The position numbers and the translations under genes are program-made. A DNA stretch of 64,000 bases, taken from positions 310,001 through 374,000 of the forward strand of contig JACDTU010000010.1 in NCBI GenBank assembly GCA_022376465.1, given 5' to 3'. Below the pieces are notes generated by a model. The model did no database searches, was not told where the DNA came from, and worked only from the letters and a program-made list of their open reading frames with translations. Shown here piece by piece: positions 36,408 to 48,506 of this stretch (positions are counted from its first letter, which is position 1; every line of letters starts with the position of its first letter). The DNA is from Cubamyces lactineus (Eukaryota; Basidiomycota; Agaricomycetes; Polyporales; Polyporaceae).

Positions 36408-38078
36408 CTAACAAAAGACCCGTGCCAACCACAGCTTAAACCGCGTCCACCAATTGCCCTGCCAGCCATCGGTGCGACGTTTGTTCCCCAGCCACATGGT
36501 CCCGGTTCCGACCTCGATCTCGTTGCGGTCGGTCTCCATCGCTTCGCCTTCCTCGATGTCTGCGGGCCGAAGTGATGATCGCGTGACAGGGAAGCGAGGG
36601 AGAGGGTTGCGCGCGACGAACGAAGGGAATAGGGTGAGGAGGGACAAAAACTCGGGATTGGATAGGTCGGGTGCTGTCCATGTGCGCAAGTAGCCATCGG
36701 GCTCGCAGAAGTCGCGGCCTGGAGGCGCCCGCGTGAAAAGATCGTCGAGTTCTGTGTTCGGCGTCGTAGGGGTGATGGGTTCGTCTGCGGCTGACGAACT
36801 CGACGTCGAAAGACCGGTATTGGCGGATGAGTAGGATGAGGAGAGACCTGGTGTGTCCAGAAAAGGGTCGCTGGGCGCACGTGGGCGCTTAGTTTGGGTT
36901 CTGGAGGAGATCGGTGGTGTCTTCTGCGCTCGCCCGGACGCTGAGCTATCAGAAGGAAGTGGCTGGGATTGTGACCGAGAATGTATAGGCGACAGCGGAG
37001 TGAACGCAGTGTATTGCACGGAGCTATTTGTCGAGGGGGAACGGCTCAGAGACGCAGTGTCTTCGAACCCAAGAACCTGGAGAAGACGTCAGTTGAGTCA
37101 CTGGAGCTCGTGTCCGTTCAGTATCTTTGCTTACCCCTTTGAGCACATCAATGGCTTCGAGCATGAACTCTTTGCCGCTATTGAGCGGACATTACCGGGA
37201 CGTGATCAACGAAGCCAAACGGTGGGGATAAAGCGAAGCGCGCTTACCCAGATTCTTTGAACACAGCGTCGTCGATTTCCCACTCGATTCTATACGGGCC
37301 CGCTCCACCGAGGTCCTGAGGAATCACCTGCAGTCTCATGACTGCCCACAATCCCTGGAAGAACGGCTTCGTCCCTGGCATACCCATGGTACACCAAGTT
37401 CTGATGAACCGGTCAAGACGGTCGTATCGTTCCTTCTTCGCGAGCGGTCCTTTAGGATCAGCGCGAGAGTGAGGCATTAAGGAGCCGCCCGGCTTAGTTG
37501 CGCTTAAATGCGCCTTGAACTCTGCATCCCTTCGCGCACTTACACTAGCATGATACGCCGACCGGATAGAAGCCTGCAGCCGAGCGAAGGGAGCTCGCTG
37601 CGATGGAGGAAGCGTCGCAAGCGTCTGGGTCATGAGCCTGCCAGCGTCGTCATCCTGCTGATAGTACCTGCAACACCGAATTTAAGCTATCGCTTACGCT
37701 TATGGGACGGGGATGAGGAACACCTTACCATGCTCGGCAGCGGTCTGCGAACTCTTCTAGTTCGCTACGCATTGGACGCGAAGGGGTTACGGAACGACTG
37801 TGTTTCGAGGGCCTCGAAGGTACGGGAGGGGTATTCTTGCGCCCACGCATGTCCCTTATACGCGGACTAGTGGGAGAGGTCGGAGTAGACATTCGAGAAG
37901 GGGATGTGACTCTTGTAGGGGATGTTGGTGTAGACGGCGGGAGGTCATAAAGGAGTGTTTCTGTTGCATCTTTTGAGCCTCGCAGCTGCGAATTCCTGAT
38001 GGACAAGTCGTGTGTCCTGATGGGTACCGGCGGTGCGCGCGGACGAGGCGCCTCTAGCCGGTATGAGAGTGTAGACAT
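36408..38078 (-). CDS. Conserved-looking protein of unknown function (about 490 aa)
   Basis: At least five exons join with good splice sites. The first exon begins MSTLSYRLEAPRPRAPPVP and is Pro/Ser/Arg-rich. A compact, likely folded core then runs from 'ELEEFADRCRAWYYQQDDD' through 'TLATLPPSQRAPFARLQASI' and 'WCTMGMPGTKPFFQGLWAVM' to 'RIEWEIDDAVFKES', then 'GKEFMLEAIDVLKG' and 'VLGFEDTASLSRS'. The C-terminal 200 residues are Ser/Thr/Pro-rich and disordered, with a phospho-degron-like 'DPFLDTPGLSSS'. They end in an aromatic/basic stretch, 'WQGNWWTRFKLWLARVFC'. The spliced core keeps its frame over three intron junctions, which argues for a real gene. I do not recognise the family. The upstream extent of exon 1 is uncertain because a CAG just before the ATG could be a splice acceptor. 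Confidence 0.75.
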
Positions 38079-40314
38079 GCTGTACAAAGAAGCTCTCTAG
38101 ATTGTGCTCGTCAAGCGGCCCAACAAAGGGCCCTCGGGAGGAGAAGTTGAGCGAGCTCGGAGATACTCTGGGTATGTTCAAGAGTGTAGATAAGACCAAG
38201 ATTGTCGGCTAGATGTGCAGAAGGCAGAGAATGACGCCGAAATGGGCTCCCATGCAACGCTAGACGTCGCCCAAGAGTGCGTCGCCGTCGTTGTCGATGA
38301 TGAGCAGGACAGAGAAGGAAGAGTTTGCCACCGTCGCTTGGCTGCTGCTACCAACGCGGCCGTCGCGCCGAGCCACACTCGGCAGCCACGTGGATATCTT
38401 TATGGGCGCTTGTGGACACAACTCTAAACCAACCACCTTTGCGCTTATCCGTGCCTTGCTCCGCCTCGAGTCTACCGGGTACTCATCGACTGTCCTCGAG
38501 TCCGTCGAAGCACCTATGCGCCCAAAGACACCAGGTTGATAAATTGCAAAAGGCTCGAAAAGTACATTATCCCATCCTCGACTTACCTGGCCTGTATAGC
38601 CTCAAAATTTCCGGACAAACCCAACAAACCCAATTTTGTCGGCATCGGTCATCGTCGGCCACATGCCTCGTCATCCTCTGATATCATACGGCCCGAGCCT
38701 TCTGGCCAATGACGCATACGACAAAGTCCAGCCAAGAGCCTAGAAGTTGAGGAGGAAACGTTCAAAGTAAGTGGTCAGACATAACATCTAGGAAACCATA
38801 CCACGACATCTGCGTCCAGGACGCTGTATGCACATTCCACTGTGCATGGAGACGCACAAAGACTGCAGCGTAGATCAATCCTCAGCAGCACCAAGTTTTA
38901 GGGTGTCTATCATAAGTTATTCTAATATCGACCCCACATATCTGCTTTGACAGTTGTCGTGATCGCCTTGCCATCTTTGCGCATCGCACACCCTCCGAGT
39001 CTCGCGGCTTTGCGCAGCACGATACTGGCCAGACGCGAGCGCTGGCAGGATTTGGTGACCTTTGGTCGTGTCGTAAGGCGTTCGACCGCCCACGCATCTG
39101 GGTTAGTTGCTACCACAATCGTCGCCAGGCTGTATTGAACGCCACAAGCGACATTCGATGCGAGCCCTATTGGACGTGAACCATGATAGTGCTCGACGCG
39201 CCCGCGCTGCTTCCACTTCTGCTCGCACTATACGGACTCTCGTACTCGGGTCCCCTGTCTCTCGCTGCTTCGTATTTGTATTTCGTCTGACAAGACTTGT
39301 GGCTGCAGGTATCCCTGCTGCCCTTTAGGAAATCGTACTGACGACTTTGCTTTTCCGATGATCGGGTGGTGTGCATGACCACTAGGACCTGCCGCGTGCT
39401 GTCTTCGTGGTGTGCAGCCCGTGCAGGTCCATCCTCGTCTGGCCCTGTGCCTCTATTGCGATTCGCCGCGGCGATATGCGTTCGCCCTGAAGCCGGAACC
39501 GTGCTAGAGGATAGCTATGAACGACGACGCGGGTCTCTATGGGCGCACCTCCTCCGAGTTCACCGCACGGGACAGCTCCGCTCACCTCGCGACGATTCTC
39601 CCGTCCTTCTTCTCCGAGTTCTCGACTTCTCCGGCGGCCTGCCCATTGCGCTTGCTATCCATGAGGCTTTCATCTCCCGGTATGGCCCGTAGTTGCCGGA
39701 CGGCGAGATGTCACCCTAGGATCTGCTCGGTGCTCTGGACTGCACGGAGCCCTGACTCATCGTGACGTACGCACGCGCAGCGGGTTGATATCCGGCATCT
39801 TCTGCGCCTGCTTTGCTTGCCGCGACGTCTGGACCTGGACGTCAACGGCAATACCTTCTCGGTGCTTTTGTGCACTGGGCGCGAGACGCACCTCACCTGG
39901 CATTTACAGCGCCGTTGGCGTTCCCTCCTGTCAGCCTGCTGAGGTCGCCGGCCGTGTCGGGCGTGATGTGCTCTTTCGAGTTAGCCCCGGCCTAGTTGCA
40001 ATGTTCCGGTACGGTATGTCTGTCGACCGATGACATCCTTCAAAGCACTTAGCTATCTAGGCATCAGCCCTGTGGCGTCCGAGCACATGCAGCAGACATC
40101 AGGATCTATATTTCGGACGCTTTTCGTACGGCTATCTAACGTATAGGCCTCGGTGCTTTTGTTGCCTAAGTGCAGCCGCCGCGGGAGCGATGGTCGCGGC
40201 TCGAACGAGAGTGCGCGGAGGTGCAATTATTGATGCCACAACACATCTGAAGATGCACCGCTAGCCGCAGTGTCATCGTCAGGGCACAATTTTCAACGCA
40301 GACAACATCTGTTG

Positions 40315-40581
40315 CTATCGTCTGATGAACAAAGGCCAGTCTTTATTGTCTATTGCTTCTTTTAGGTCCTTATCCAGTGCGTTGTCTAGGTACAGGTATT
40401 CCATTCCTTCATATTCTATGCGCAGCATATGCTTCCAGATGCGGGGTGGTGATAGCAGTCGAATGGGCGTCGGCTTGCGTCGACCGCTTTCGTCCTTCCT
40501 TGCCAGAAAAGTCAAAGGCGGAGCGCACATAGCGCACTCTCTATGTTGGGCGTGGTCCGCGGCAGCGGTATAACGATGCAT
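40315..40581 (-). CDS. Small open frame of unknown nature (88 aa), possible relic
   Basis: The frame has a genuine ATG and TAG and its second half looks protein-like ('EYLYLDNALDKDLKEAIDNK' then DWPLFIRR), with charged and aromatic residues well mixed. Codon third positions are noticeably richer in A/T than those of surrounding genes. I recognise no family. It could be a short lineage-specific gene, the last exon of something larger, or a fragment of an insertion. Coding status is uncertain. Confidence 0.25.
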   Translation of the reverse strand: MHRYTAAADHAQHRECAMCAPPLTFLARKDESGRRKPTPIRLLSPPRIWKHMLRIEYEGMEYLYLDNALDKDLKEAIDNKDWPLFIRR

Positions 40582-43500
40582 TTCTGCGGCAGAAGTGCTG
40601 GTTTCGACATTCTCCAGGCCAGAAGAATGGAGGCATTGTTTCTGGTGTGCTTCGCCTTTTGTGACCGGTACGGACAGTACGCGCCGTCTTATTTCCTACT
40701 GCAAAGGCGGTGCGTGCTGTACGTACTGTCCCTGGTCTGCCCGCCTTCTTGAGCGGGGATAGTACACCTGCTCAGGGCGATAGACGGTGGATGAATAGTT
40801 TTGTGCTTACCGTTGAATTGCAGCAACATCGCCGCTGCTGACCAACGCGCGCGCTGTCCATCTGTCAGCCGACCCGCCCGGTCGCAGCACTACCACCGCA
40901 ACGGCGCAGAAAGAGGCTTAGGCCGACGTGAGGGCGAGGACGAGCTGTGCGTGATGCTCTGCGCATGCGCGTAGGCTGCCCAAGCTGTTTGGCGAGCCCC
41001 GACGGGCGACGAGGGTGACAGGCCATCACCCGCCCTCAGCTGCGGGTTACGTACCGCCTCCGAGCATCCTCCACATCACCCCTGGACGGGCTGCCGCGAA
41101 CGAGCGCAATGGCGGGCGATATGATTTGCCATGGTCGGCTCGGGCTCAGAGACAGGGAGACAAGGACGCAAGGAGACAGACAGCAGGAGACATGGGCAGA
41201 ATCCGAGGTTGGCCGCTGAGGCTCAGAGGCTAACAAGCGTACCGGCGCTCTGCCCGTGCTGGTGCCAGTCCTGGCTGCTGTTGCGTGCCTGGCGCTGTTC
41301 ATTTACAGACCAGGGCTTGGCAGCGCACGAGCCGAGGCCGGCAGAAGTAGGACGAAGGTGTTCAGCGGGCGGGCGGGGGACGAATTTCTTGTCACTTGAG
41401 CAGGAGCCTTTGGGCGACTGAATGGACAGGCCCCTGCGTCGCGACGTCGCTCCTGACAATCGCTGGCGTCATAGCGCGCCCCGGCAGCCGCGTATTCCAG
41501 GCATGGGACAGCCTCTGTCGCTCGCGACGCACATCCAGAGTGCATGCCAGGGTAGCCTGGGGAGGGTTGCGGGCCCATTGCCGTGGACTTGGATGCGCGG
41601 GGGGATGCTTCGTCTTCCACACCCGCACGAGGGAGTGCTCGAGCACCCGACTCGAGTGGCTGAGGCCTGCGTCGCGCTGGAGTGCAAGGTTTGGCGTCGT
41701 GCAGAAACGACGGAGCGGGACGAGCGTCGACTGGGCCCAACACACAGGATCGCGTTACAAGCGCCGGCAGTTCCCCGCCGGCAACTTCCGGGCACTCTGA
41801 TGGGACCTACCGCATGCAGCATATCAGATCCCGCCAGATAAGTCGTCGGGCGCTCCCAGCAGGGTCGCGGAAGCAAACACAGCCGCGCCCACAAATCACG
41901 CTGACGGCTACTATCCTGATATCCCTTCGCCGTCCCTGCGCTATCGTGCAGCTGGCCAGGGCTGCCCCAGACGCGCCATCCAGCGCAATTGCAGGACGAG
42001 CAGACGTGCACGGGCAGCACGTCCGATAACGCACGCACGCTAACGACCGGCCCTGACCTCACCTATCGCACTCCGCCAGCCCGCCCCGAGGATTTTCTCA
42101 GAGACGGCGGCGGCGCATGTGGGCCTCGCGCGGCGAGGGAGCGACCCCGTCCGCAACTCGCCCACGCAGGTCCCAGCCCGGGGGCGATCTCAGAAAACGT
42201 TCGCGCTACCGATCGCGTGGGCCGCGCGCTGATAGACACGGCCGTGCTCAAAACCACCCCCCGCGTTCCCTCGGCCTGACCGCTCTCCTCTGGGCCGTGG
42301 GCGTGTGCCCCGGCGCGCGCGGCGGATGCAGCCATAGCCTATCGGGATCTTCTCGCGCGAGGCACGCGAAGCCCCGCTCTCCAGCCACTCGCAGGCCTTC
42401 GCCCGCTCGCTGGTGTGCTCGCGCGACTTTTTCGCGCGCAATGTGTGTGTGCGCGTGCTGGTGCGCGTAAGTCATTGGCGTGCACTCCTCCGGCCAGCCA
42501 GTCCGTCGGACGGCGTGCACGGCGCACCGGTGCTGCTGCTGGGCCCCCACGCAATACGCCCTCCGCTATTCGCCAGGGATGGTGCGGGCCAATGGGCCGT
42601 CGCCCGTGGCGATTGGAGGAGCCTTTTTCTCTCCAAGAAGCTTCGGTCCCGGGTCATGCATATGCAGCCGGGTGCAGTCTACTGGTTCTGACCATGGCAC
42701 GGCCGCCTGCAGACTGAATGCGAGCGGTTGGCTCGACTCGTCATGATTGACAGGTGCTTGTTTTTGCGGGAGACTAGTGAGGGGAAGGAGAGGCACCATA
42801 CAGCTCATCTCCGACTGCGCCTGGTGCGTCTAAAGCGTCCTTTACCTCACTCGCCTCGTTCGCCTCTGCCATGATGGGGCTTGCTCCTCGGGCTTCGTCT
42901 GTGCCCTGCACAGCAGCACGTCGACAGTGCTTCCTCGGAGACTGAACTCTGCTCGCCCGAGCATTTTAACGTAAGGCACAGAACGGCGGCGACCTGCCTG
43001 CGAGTTGACGCCTGTCGCGCGCTGCGTTAGAACGGCAGCGAGGATGATCGTATCGTATCGTGTCGCATCGCAGCTACGTAGACGTGGGTAGACGCGGGCG
43101 GGACGAGCCGTCTCGCTCTGGCCGCTCTCAACGAGCGTAGAGCGTTGCAGCGATCCGTTGTCATTACTCATCTCCGCAGCAGGGCAGGAGGAGGACACAG
43201 CGGGTGGTATAGAAGCCGGAGGGCCCGAAGCCAAGGGGCCATATGGGCGATAGACACCGATGGCCCGAACCGTATATTGCGGGCTCCCGGCGCACCCCGT
43301 CTCGAAGCCTGGGAGGAGCTTCTGCGGGGCGACATCAGGAGTGCTCTGCGGAACTGGAAGGAAGAAAACAAGGCTTGTTTGAAGGGCGTGCATGTGACGA
43401 GGGACAGAACCGCCCGGTCGGGCGGTACTTGCGGTGGGCGGTGGGCAGGGGGAAAGAGAGAGGAGAGAAAGAAAGAAGATGGATGGAAAGCGGCAGTCGT

Positions 43501-44386
43501 CGATCATGCATGCGTGCAAAAAAGAGCTTAGAGGCACCGCTGAAGCGTGCGTCCGTGCGTCCGCATCCTGTCGGTGCGTATGGCAGAACGTATTAGACGA
43601 AGGTGGGCGTTCTGCCGACGGAGTGAATTGCGGTGGTTATTGGCGAGAAACTGTGGAGACAGGATCTCGACTGGGCGATGGGTGGTGGGACCCCAGCGTG
43701 CCAGTGAGGTGCGTTGCGGTGATCAATCTGGCCAGAGAAGAGAGAGGCGACTAGACGATCGAAGAGACGGTCAAACGACCAGACTGGACGCGACGACGCA
43801 TGCGTCTACAGCCGGGATGTCCCTGCGCGCTCTATGCTCGCGTAGCCCGATGGACGGTGCGGTGCAGGCGTGTCGCGGAGAGCGAGGACGCGCAGGAGGA
43901 GCCGGACGCGGAGCGATGCAGGATCGCACAATTAATCTGAATTACCGGGCGCAGGGATGCAGACAGACGGGCAGACATCGTTGTCGGTTGGGAGGGAGGA
44001 GATTGGAGGGATGGTGAGATGGCGAGGGGGAGCTGGAAGGGGTATGTGGGGCCCAATGAGGATGAGGGCTGGGTAGAAAGTCCGCCGAAAGGACGAACGC
44101 TAACGTCAGCGGTGGGTGGGCTGGGGCTGGAGATGGGAAGAGGGTCAATCAGGCTCGAGGAGCCAATCGGGAGATACGGCGACAAAATCGGGACGGAGAG
44201 GACTGAGAGAAAGCGGGGCGGGGGAAAGAGGACGGGATTCCACGGTGCAGAAATCGCCACGAGCGGGGGCATGTTTCGAGAGGAAAAGGCCCACGCGAAG
44301 AGATCTAGGGAGATGCGCAGAGGGTGGGAGCGGAGAGGCAAGATGAGGGGTCAGATGGAATCGACGGTGGGTGACAGGGATGATTG

Positions 44387-44407
44387 ATGTGGGATGTGGG
44401 ATGTGGG
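44387..44407 (+). repeat. Three tandem ATGTGGG units
   Basis: Three perfect 7-base units follow one another, inside a broader G-rich, purine-rich + strand segment. With neighbouring GGG runs it could form a G-quadruplex. Its position about 0.8 kb before the CSL start codon suggests a promoter element, but this is inference. Confidence 0.6.
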
Positions 44408-44529
44408 CATGAGCGGAAGGCGTATGTCGGACGTTGAACCCAAAGAAGGCGGACAGGCTGGCTGAACGTGTTCCTTGGGCTGGTCGAGAAGATAGAGTAA
44501 TCCATCAAGAGGGATGCTGCGCGAGAAGG

Positions 44530-44536
44530 TATAAAT
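44530..44536 (+). promoter_or_regulatory. Candidate TATA box for the CSL gene
   Basis: A TATAAAT in the right orientation lies about 670 bases before the CSL start codon. Between it and the ATG lies a pyrimidine-rich stretch (45.05-45.13 kb). If used, it implies a long leader, possibly with a spliced 5' intron. Confidence 0.35.
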
Positions 44537-45203
44537 GCACGACCGGGGACGGGGGAAGGAGGCTGTTTGTTGGCTGTTAGCCGTCTGACGAGCGGACTGT
44601 CCAGTGTCCTGTATCCTCGGAACCCAAGCTCAAGCTCAGCGCTCGCGCTAGCATCTAGGCCTGCTACTTGACTTTTCCTGTGCGCGCTCGTATCGCGGCT
44701 TCTTGCTTCCTACCCCGCCCTGCGCAGACGAGAAGACGTCTGGGAGAGGGACAACATCAGTTGCGTTGATCTGTGGACTAGCGCCTCGCCGCTGAAATAG
44801 GTCAGTGTTGATTAATGGGCGCGTCGACGTTGTCGGATGGGCGAGCTGAATGTCGTGCAGGATAAAGCTCGGAAGGAGCGAGTCGCGATTGTTGTTGTTG
44901 TCAAAAGGCTTTACGACTCTGGTGGATAAGTAATCGAAAACGACTATGGCCCAAGCAGCCTGGCTGCCGCTTTCGGCAAGCACCGAACGCCGATCAGAAT
45001 TTGGTATGTAATGGCTGATCGCGTCTCTGTCTTGAGCTTGAAGCTGCTTCAGCTTCGCCCTCGCCAGTTTCTGCTCTGCTACCTCCTCTCCTTGCCCTCC
45101 TCCCTTCCTCTCCTCCTCCCTCCGCCGGCCCTGTCGCTGACTTCCATCCCGCGTCCCAGATATCCTCAAGTCCGCCTCTCTGCACCGCTCGCGCGACAGG
45201 AGC

Positions 45204-48200
45204 ATGTCCCTCGACTTCCCCCCCTCATCTCAACACCCTCTCTACCCGCAGTCCGACCTCGATCATCCGTATGGCTCCCTCCCAAACGGCTCAGACCTCT
45301 CCGCCTCTTCTCACCAACACCAGACCTCCCATCATCAGCTAAACGGTCATGATCCCATGGACGTCTCCGACCACCCGTACGACATCTTCTCCACCTCCGC
45401 TCAGTCCTCTCAGCGCTTCCGCACAAGTAACTCAAGCTCGTCCATGTCCTCATCATCGTATGGCCTCGGCGTCGATAACATGTATACCCAGAGCCCCTTC
45501 TCCGACTCCATCCCCCAATTCCATAACCCGAGCCCGAACCCATACGACATTATGGGCGGCCTCCCCTCGTCATACAGCAGCAGCGGCAAACCATCTCCGC
45601 TGACGCCCAACGATACCGTCGGCTCTCTCCAGCAGTCGTCAGCATTCCCCTTCAACGGCCAGACGAAGGACTTCCATTCTAGCCATGGGTTCGCCGACGG
45701 CCTTGATCGGCGCATGTCTAATCTCAGCACAGGCAGCTACGGCAACGACTACAACGACGACTCCTACGGGGGCATCAACCCCGGACTTGGACTCGGATTT
45801 TCCTCCTCCCCTCTCCCTCCGTTCTCTGACCGAGGGCTCGGTCGTATGCCTCAGGATGCGCGATTCCCCCCTTCCGTTATTCCTCCGCTCTCGCTTCCGA
45901 ACACTCTCCAGCAACAAAACCACAATCCAGAAATGATGCGCGGTGTCAATCCTCACGCGATGCACAACCCGTCTTACGATTCAATTCCTCCATTCATGAC
46001 GCCCAACACACACGATTTCCCTCTGCGCATGCCTGGTATGGACTTGGAGCCCATGCCGCGCATGCGTCCAAATGGCGCTGGCGTTGGCGCTGCCAGTGAT
46101 CTTCAGACCTTCATCCGGTATGTTTCTGCCGCTATCTGACGGTGTGCGCGCCTTAAACGGATACGCGCTTTCCGCACAGCCCCTACCTTGACCAATATGT
46201 CCGGACATCGAACCGGCTTGCATTCGGCGAGCGCACGGTCATTGTTATGTCCAGCAAGGTCGCACAAAAGTCCTACGGCACGGAAAAGCGGTATGTATTG
46301 TAATATGGCGTGCTCCCTCGTACCAGTGCATGGCACGCATGCGAGGAGAGAGCTTCTTGCCGAGGACGCCGAAATGCTGACATGCCCTACGCGCCCGCCT
46401 GCGCCCGCGTGATCTATCTAGGTTCCTCTGTCCGCCGCCGACTGCGATCATGATAGGCAACTCCTGGTGGTCGGACGTGACGCGTCGTGGCGAGGAGCCT
46501 AAGCTCTGCCCACCACGCGTCGTCGTGTCCATATCGGGCGAGCCCGCGCCGCAAGAGGGCTCGATCGAGTGGACGAGCGCGACTGGCAAGGCGTTCGACG
46601 TGAGCGACCCGCCGACAGGGACGACGTACATCGGTCGCTGCGTCGGCAAGCAGCTCTTCATCTCAGACGTCGACGAGAAGAAGAAGAAGGTAGAGGCACT
46701 CGTCAAGATCATGGCTCCCTCATCGGAGGACGAGCCGGAGCGCGTCATAGGCACCTTCCCTAGCCGGCCGATCAAGGTCATCAGCAAACCGAGCAAGAAA
46801 CGGCAGAGCGCAAAGAACTTGGAGCGTAAGTTTCACTTCAGTGCTCGCTATTGCGGTGGCGGTGAAGTTCGATATTGACCAACGGCGGCTGCAGTGTGCA
46901 TTAATCACGGCTCCACCATCTCCCTCTTCCATCGCCTGCGGTCGCAGACGGTCTCGACGAAGTATCTCTGTGTCTCCGGCTCTGGATCGTCCTTCAAGGG
47001 CTCAGACGGTGCACCCCTCATGGGGCTCGATCAGCGCTCGCGCGCGCAGACTCCTTCCTTCATTGCGCGGACAGCCAGTTGGGGTAAGCATCATTGTTGT
47101 GACATGTGCGCGTTTCACGCTGACAGCGCTGCGCGTGTTCTTCCGCGTCTGCTCCCGCCAGATCCGTTCATCATGTACATTGTCGACGTGAACAAGCCGG
47201 CCGGAGGTGTCGACTCCCCTCCGCCCCCGCCGCCCCAGCCCGAGTACCCGTCGCCACCACCGAACGCGATCCCGTTCACCAACAACGGCTCCCAGATCCC
47301 CGTCTACTACAACCAGACGGTGGTCCTGCAGTGCTTGACCTCGGGGGTCGTTAGTCCCGTGCTCATCATCCGCAAGGTCGACCACCAAACCACCGTCGTG
47401 GGCGGCGGTCTGCAGGAGGGCGCCAAGGGTATCGCGGATCACTACTGCGCGCCTGGCGAGGTGTGCGGAGACCCCGTCTCACAGCTGCATAAGATCGCAT
47501 TTGAGGTGTACGATCCTGCCAAGGTTGCGCCTGAACCGGGCACGACCGGGGTCAGCGGGGCGTTCCTTTCTTGCCAAGGCGAGAAGGTGAACACCTTCCG
47601 TCCTCTAGAGGGCCGCCAGTGGCGGAACCCCCCTCCATCTCGCGAGTCCGACTCTCCCGGAGCGATGCCTGGATCGCCGGTTGCGACGACACCGACGTCG
47701 AGCACTGGCACGGCCGATTACTTTGGCTCTGGCGCCACCGGTGGGAGCAGCGCGCCGACGTCGCCTGACCCGTCCGAGTTCCCGTCCAACGACGGCGGAC
47801 GCGTCAAGAAAAGCAAGCGCGGCTCTGGCTCGTCGAGCGGGAGCAGCCTGTCGAAGCCTGTGTCGCAGAAGGGCCGCAGGCGGCCGACGTCCGCGGGCTC
47901 TGCGGGCTCGTCGAGCGGCAGGCGAGGCTCAGGGAGCGACTCGGGTGCGTCATCTGGAGCACTCTGGCAGGTGGACATCGGCGAGACGAGCGTGTGGACT
48001 ATCGTTGGCACTGGTGAGTGTATTCGAGGACCGTGTGTATGCGGTCGTGAGAGAGGCAGGATGCTGATGTCGCGTGTTGCGTTGGATCTGCAGACCAGGT
48101 GCGATACAACTTCTATGTGCCGCCGGTGCTGTATGACAGCCAGAACTCGCCGAGCGGGTCGTTCCCGATCCCGTCGAAGCCGGTCACGCCGTTCCCCGCT

Positions 48201-48506
48201 GTGGTGAAGTACCTGCCCCCCGACCGCGCGTCGGAGGCGCCGAAGTCCAACTGCGCGGCGTCGCGCGCGGTGCTCGCGAAGCCGAACCCGCACGCGTCGA
48301 AGATGCTCACGCTCTACGGCGAGAACTTCAACAAGACGGACCCGGTGACGGTGTTCTTCGGCTCGGAGCCGTCGCCGTACGTCGAGGTGCGCTGCACGGA
48401 GGTGCTCGGGTGCCTCCCGCCCGAGTCGGGCAGCACGAAGCGGCGCCCGATTATCCTCGTTCGCCCGGACGGCGTCGTGTTCCCCTCGAACGTGTACTAT
48501 CCCTGA
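45204..48506 (+). CDS. CSL-family (CBF1/RBP-J/Su(H)/Lag-1) transcription factor
   Basis: CSL proteins bind GTGRGAA-type DNA. In animals they are the Notch effector, while fungi have them without Notch (fission yeast Cbf11 and Cbf12). Six exons give about 970 residues. The first 300 are Ser/Asn/Pro-rich and disordered. The Rel-homology N-terminal DNA-binding domain follows: 'PYLDQYVRTSNRLAFGERT', 'MSSKVAQKSYGTEKRFLCPP'. The beta-trefoil domain comes next ('LCINHGSTISLFHRLRSQTV', 'SFIARTASW', 'IDHYC'-like strands, 'GDPVSQLHKIAFEVYD'). A C-terminal IPT-like domain follows ('MLTLYGENFNKTDPVTVFFG', 'YVEVRCTEVLGCLPPES'), ending PSNVYYP. Two low-complexity insertions interrupt the conserved part: a Pro-rich loop (SPPPPPPQPEYPSPPP) inside the trefoil and a Ser/Gly-rich stretch of about 110 residues before 'ALWQVDIGETSVWTIVGT'. 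Assignment to class F1 or F2 is left open. Confidence 0.95.

Larger units (their letters stand above)
38079..45203. other. 7.1-kb interval without a convincing gene, upstream of the CSL gene
   Basis: This is the largest gene-free stretch of the window. The 41-43 kb part is very GC-rich and gives long overlapping open frames on both strands, the mark of stop-codon scarcity, not coding. Purine-rich runs on the + strand occur at 43.44-43.50 kb and 43.98-44.40 kb. A three-fold ATGTGGG repeat lies at 44387-44407 and a TATAAAT at 44530-44536, the last possibly serving the CSL gene. Around 40.3-40.6 kb base composition turns AT-richer and holds a small open frame. I recognise no transposase, reverse transcriptase or other mobile-element protein. 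Confidence 0.45.

Noticed and set aside
42842..43537. 231-codon open frame on the - strand
   Set aside because: GC-rich DNA with few stop codons; no motif, low-complexity Pro/Ser/Arg composition, and rival frames of similar length on the other strand.
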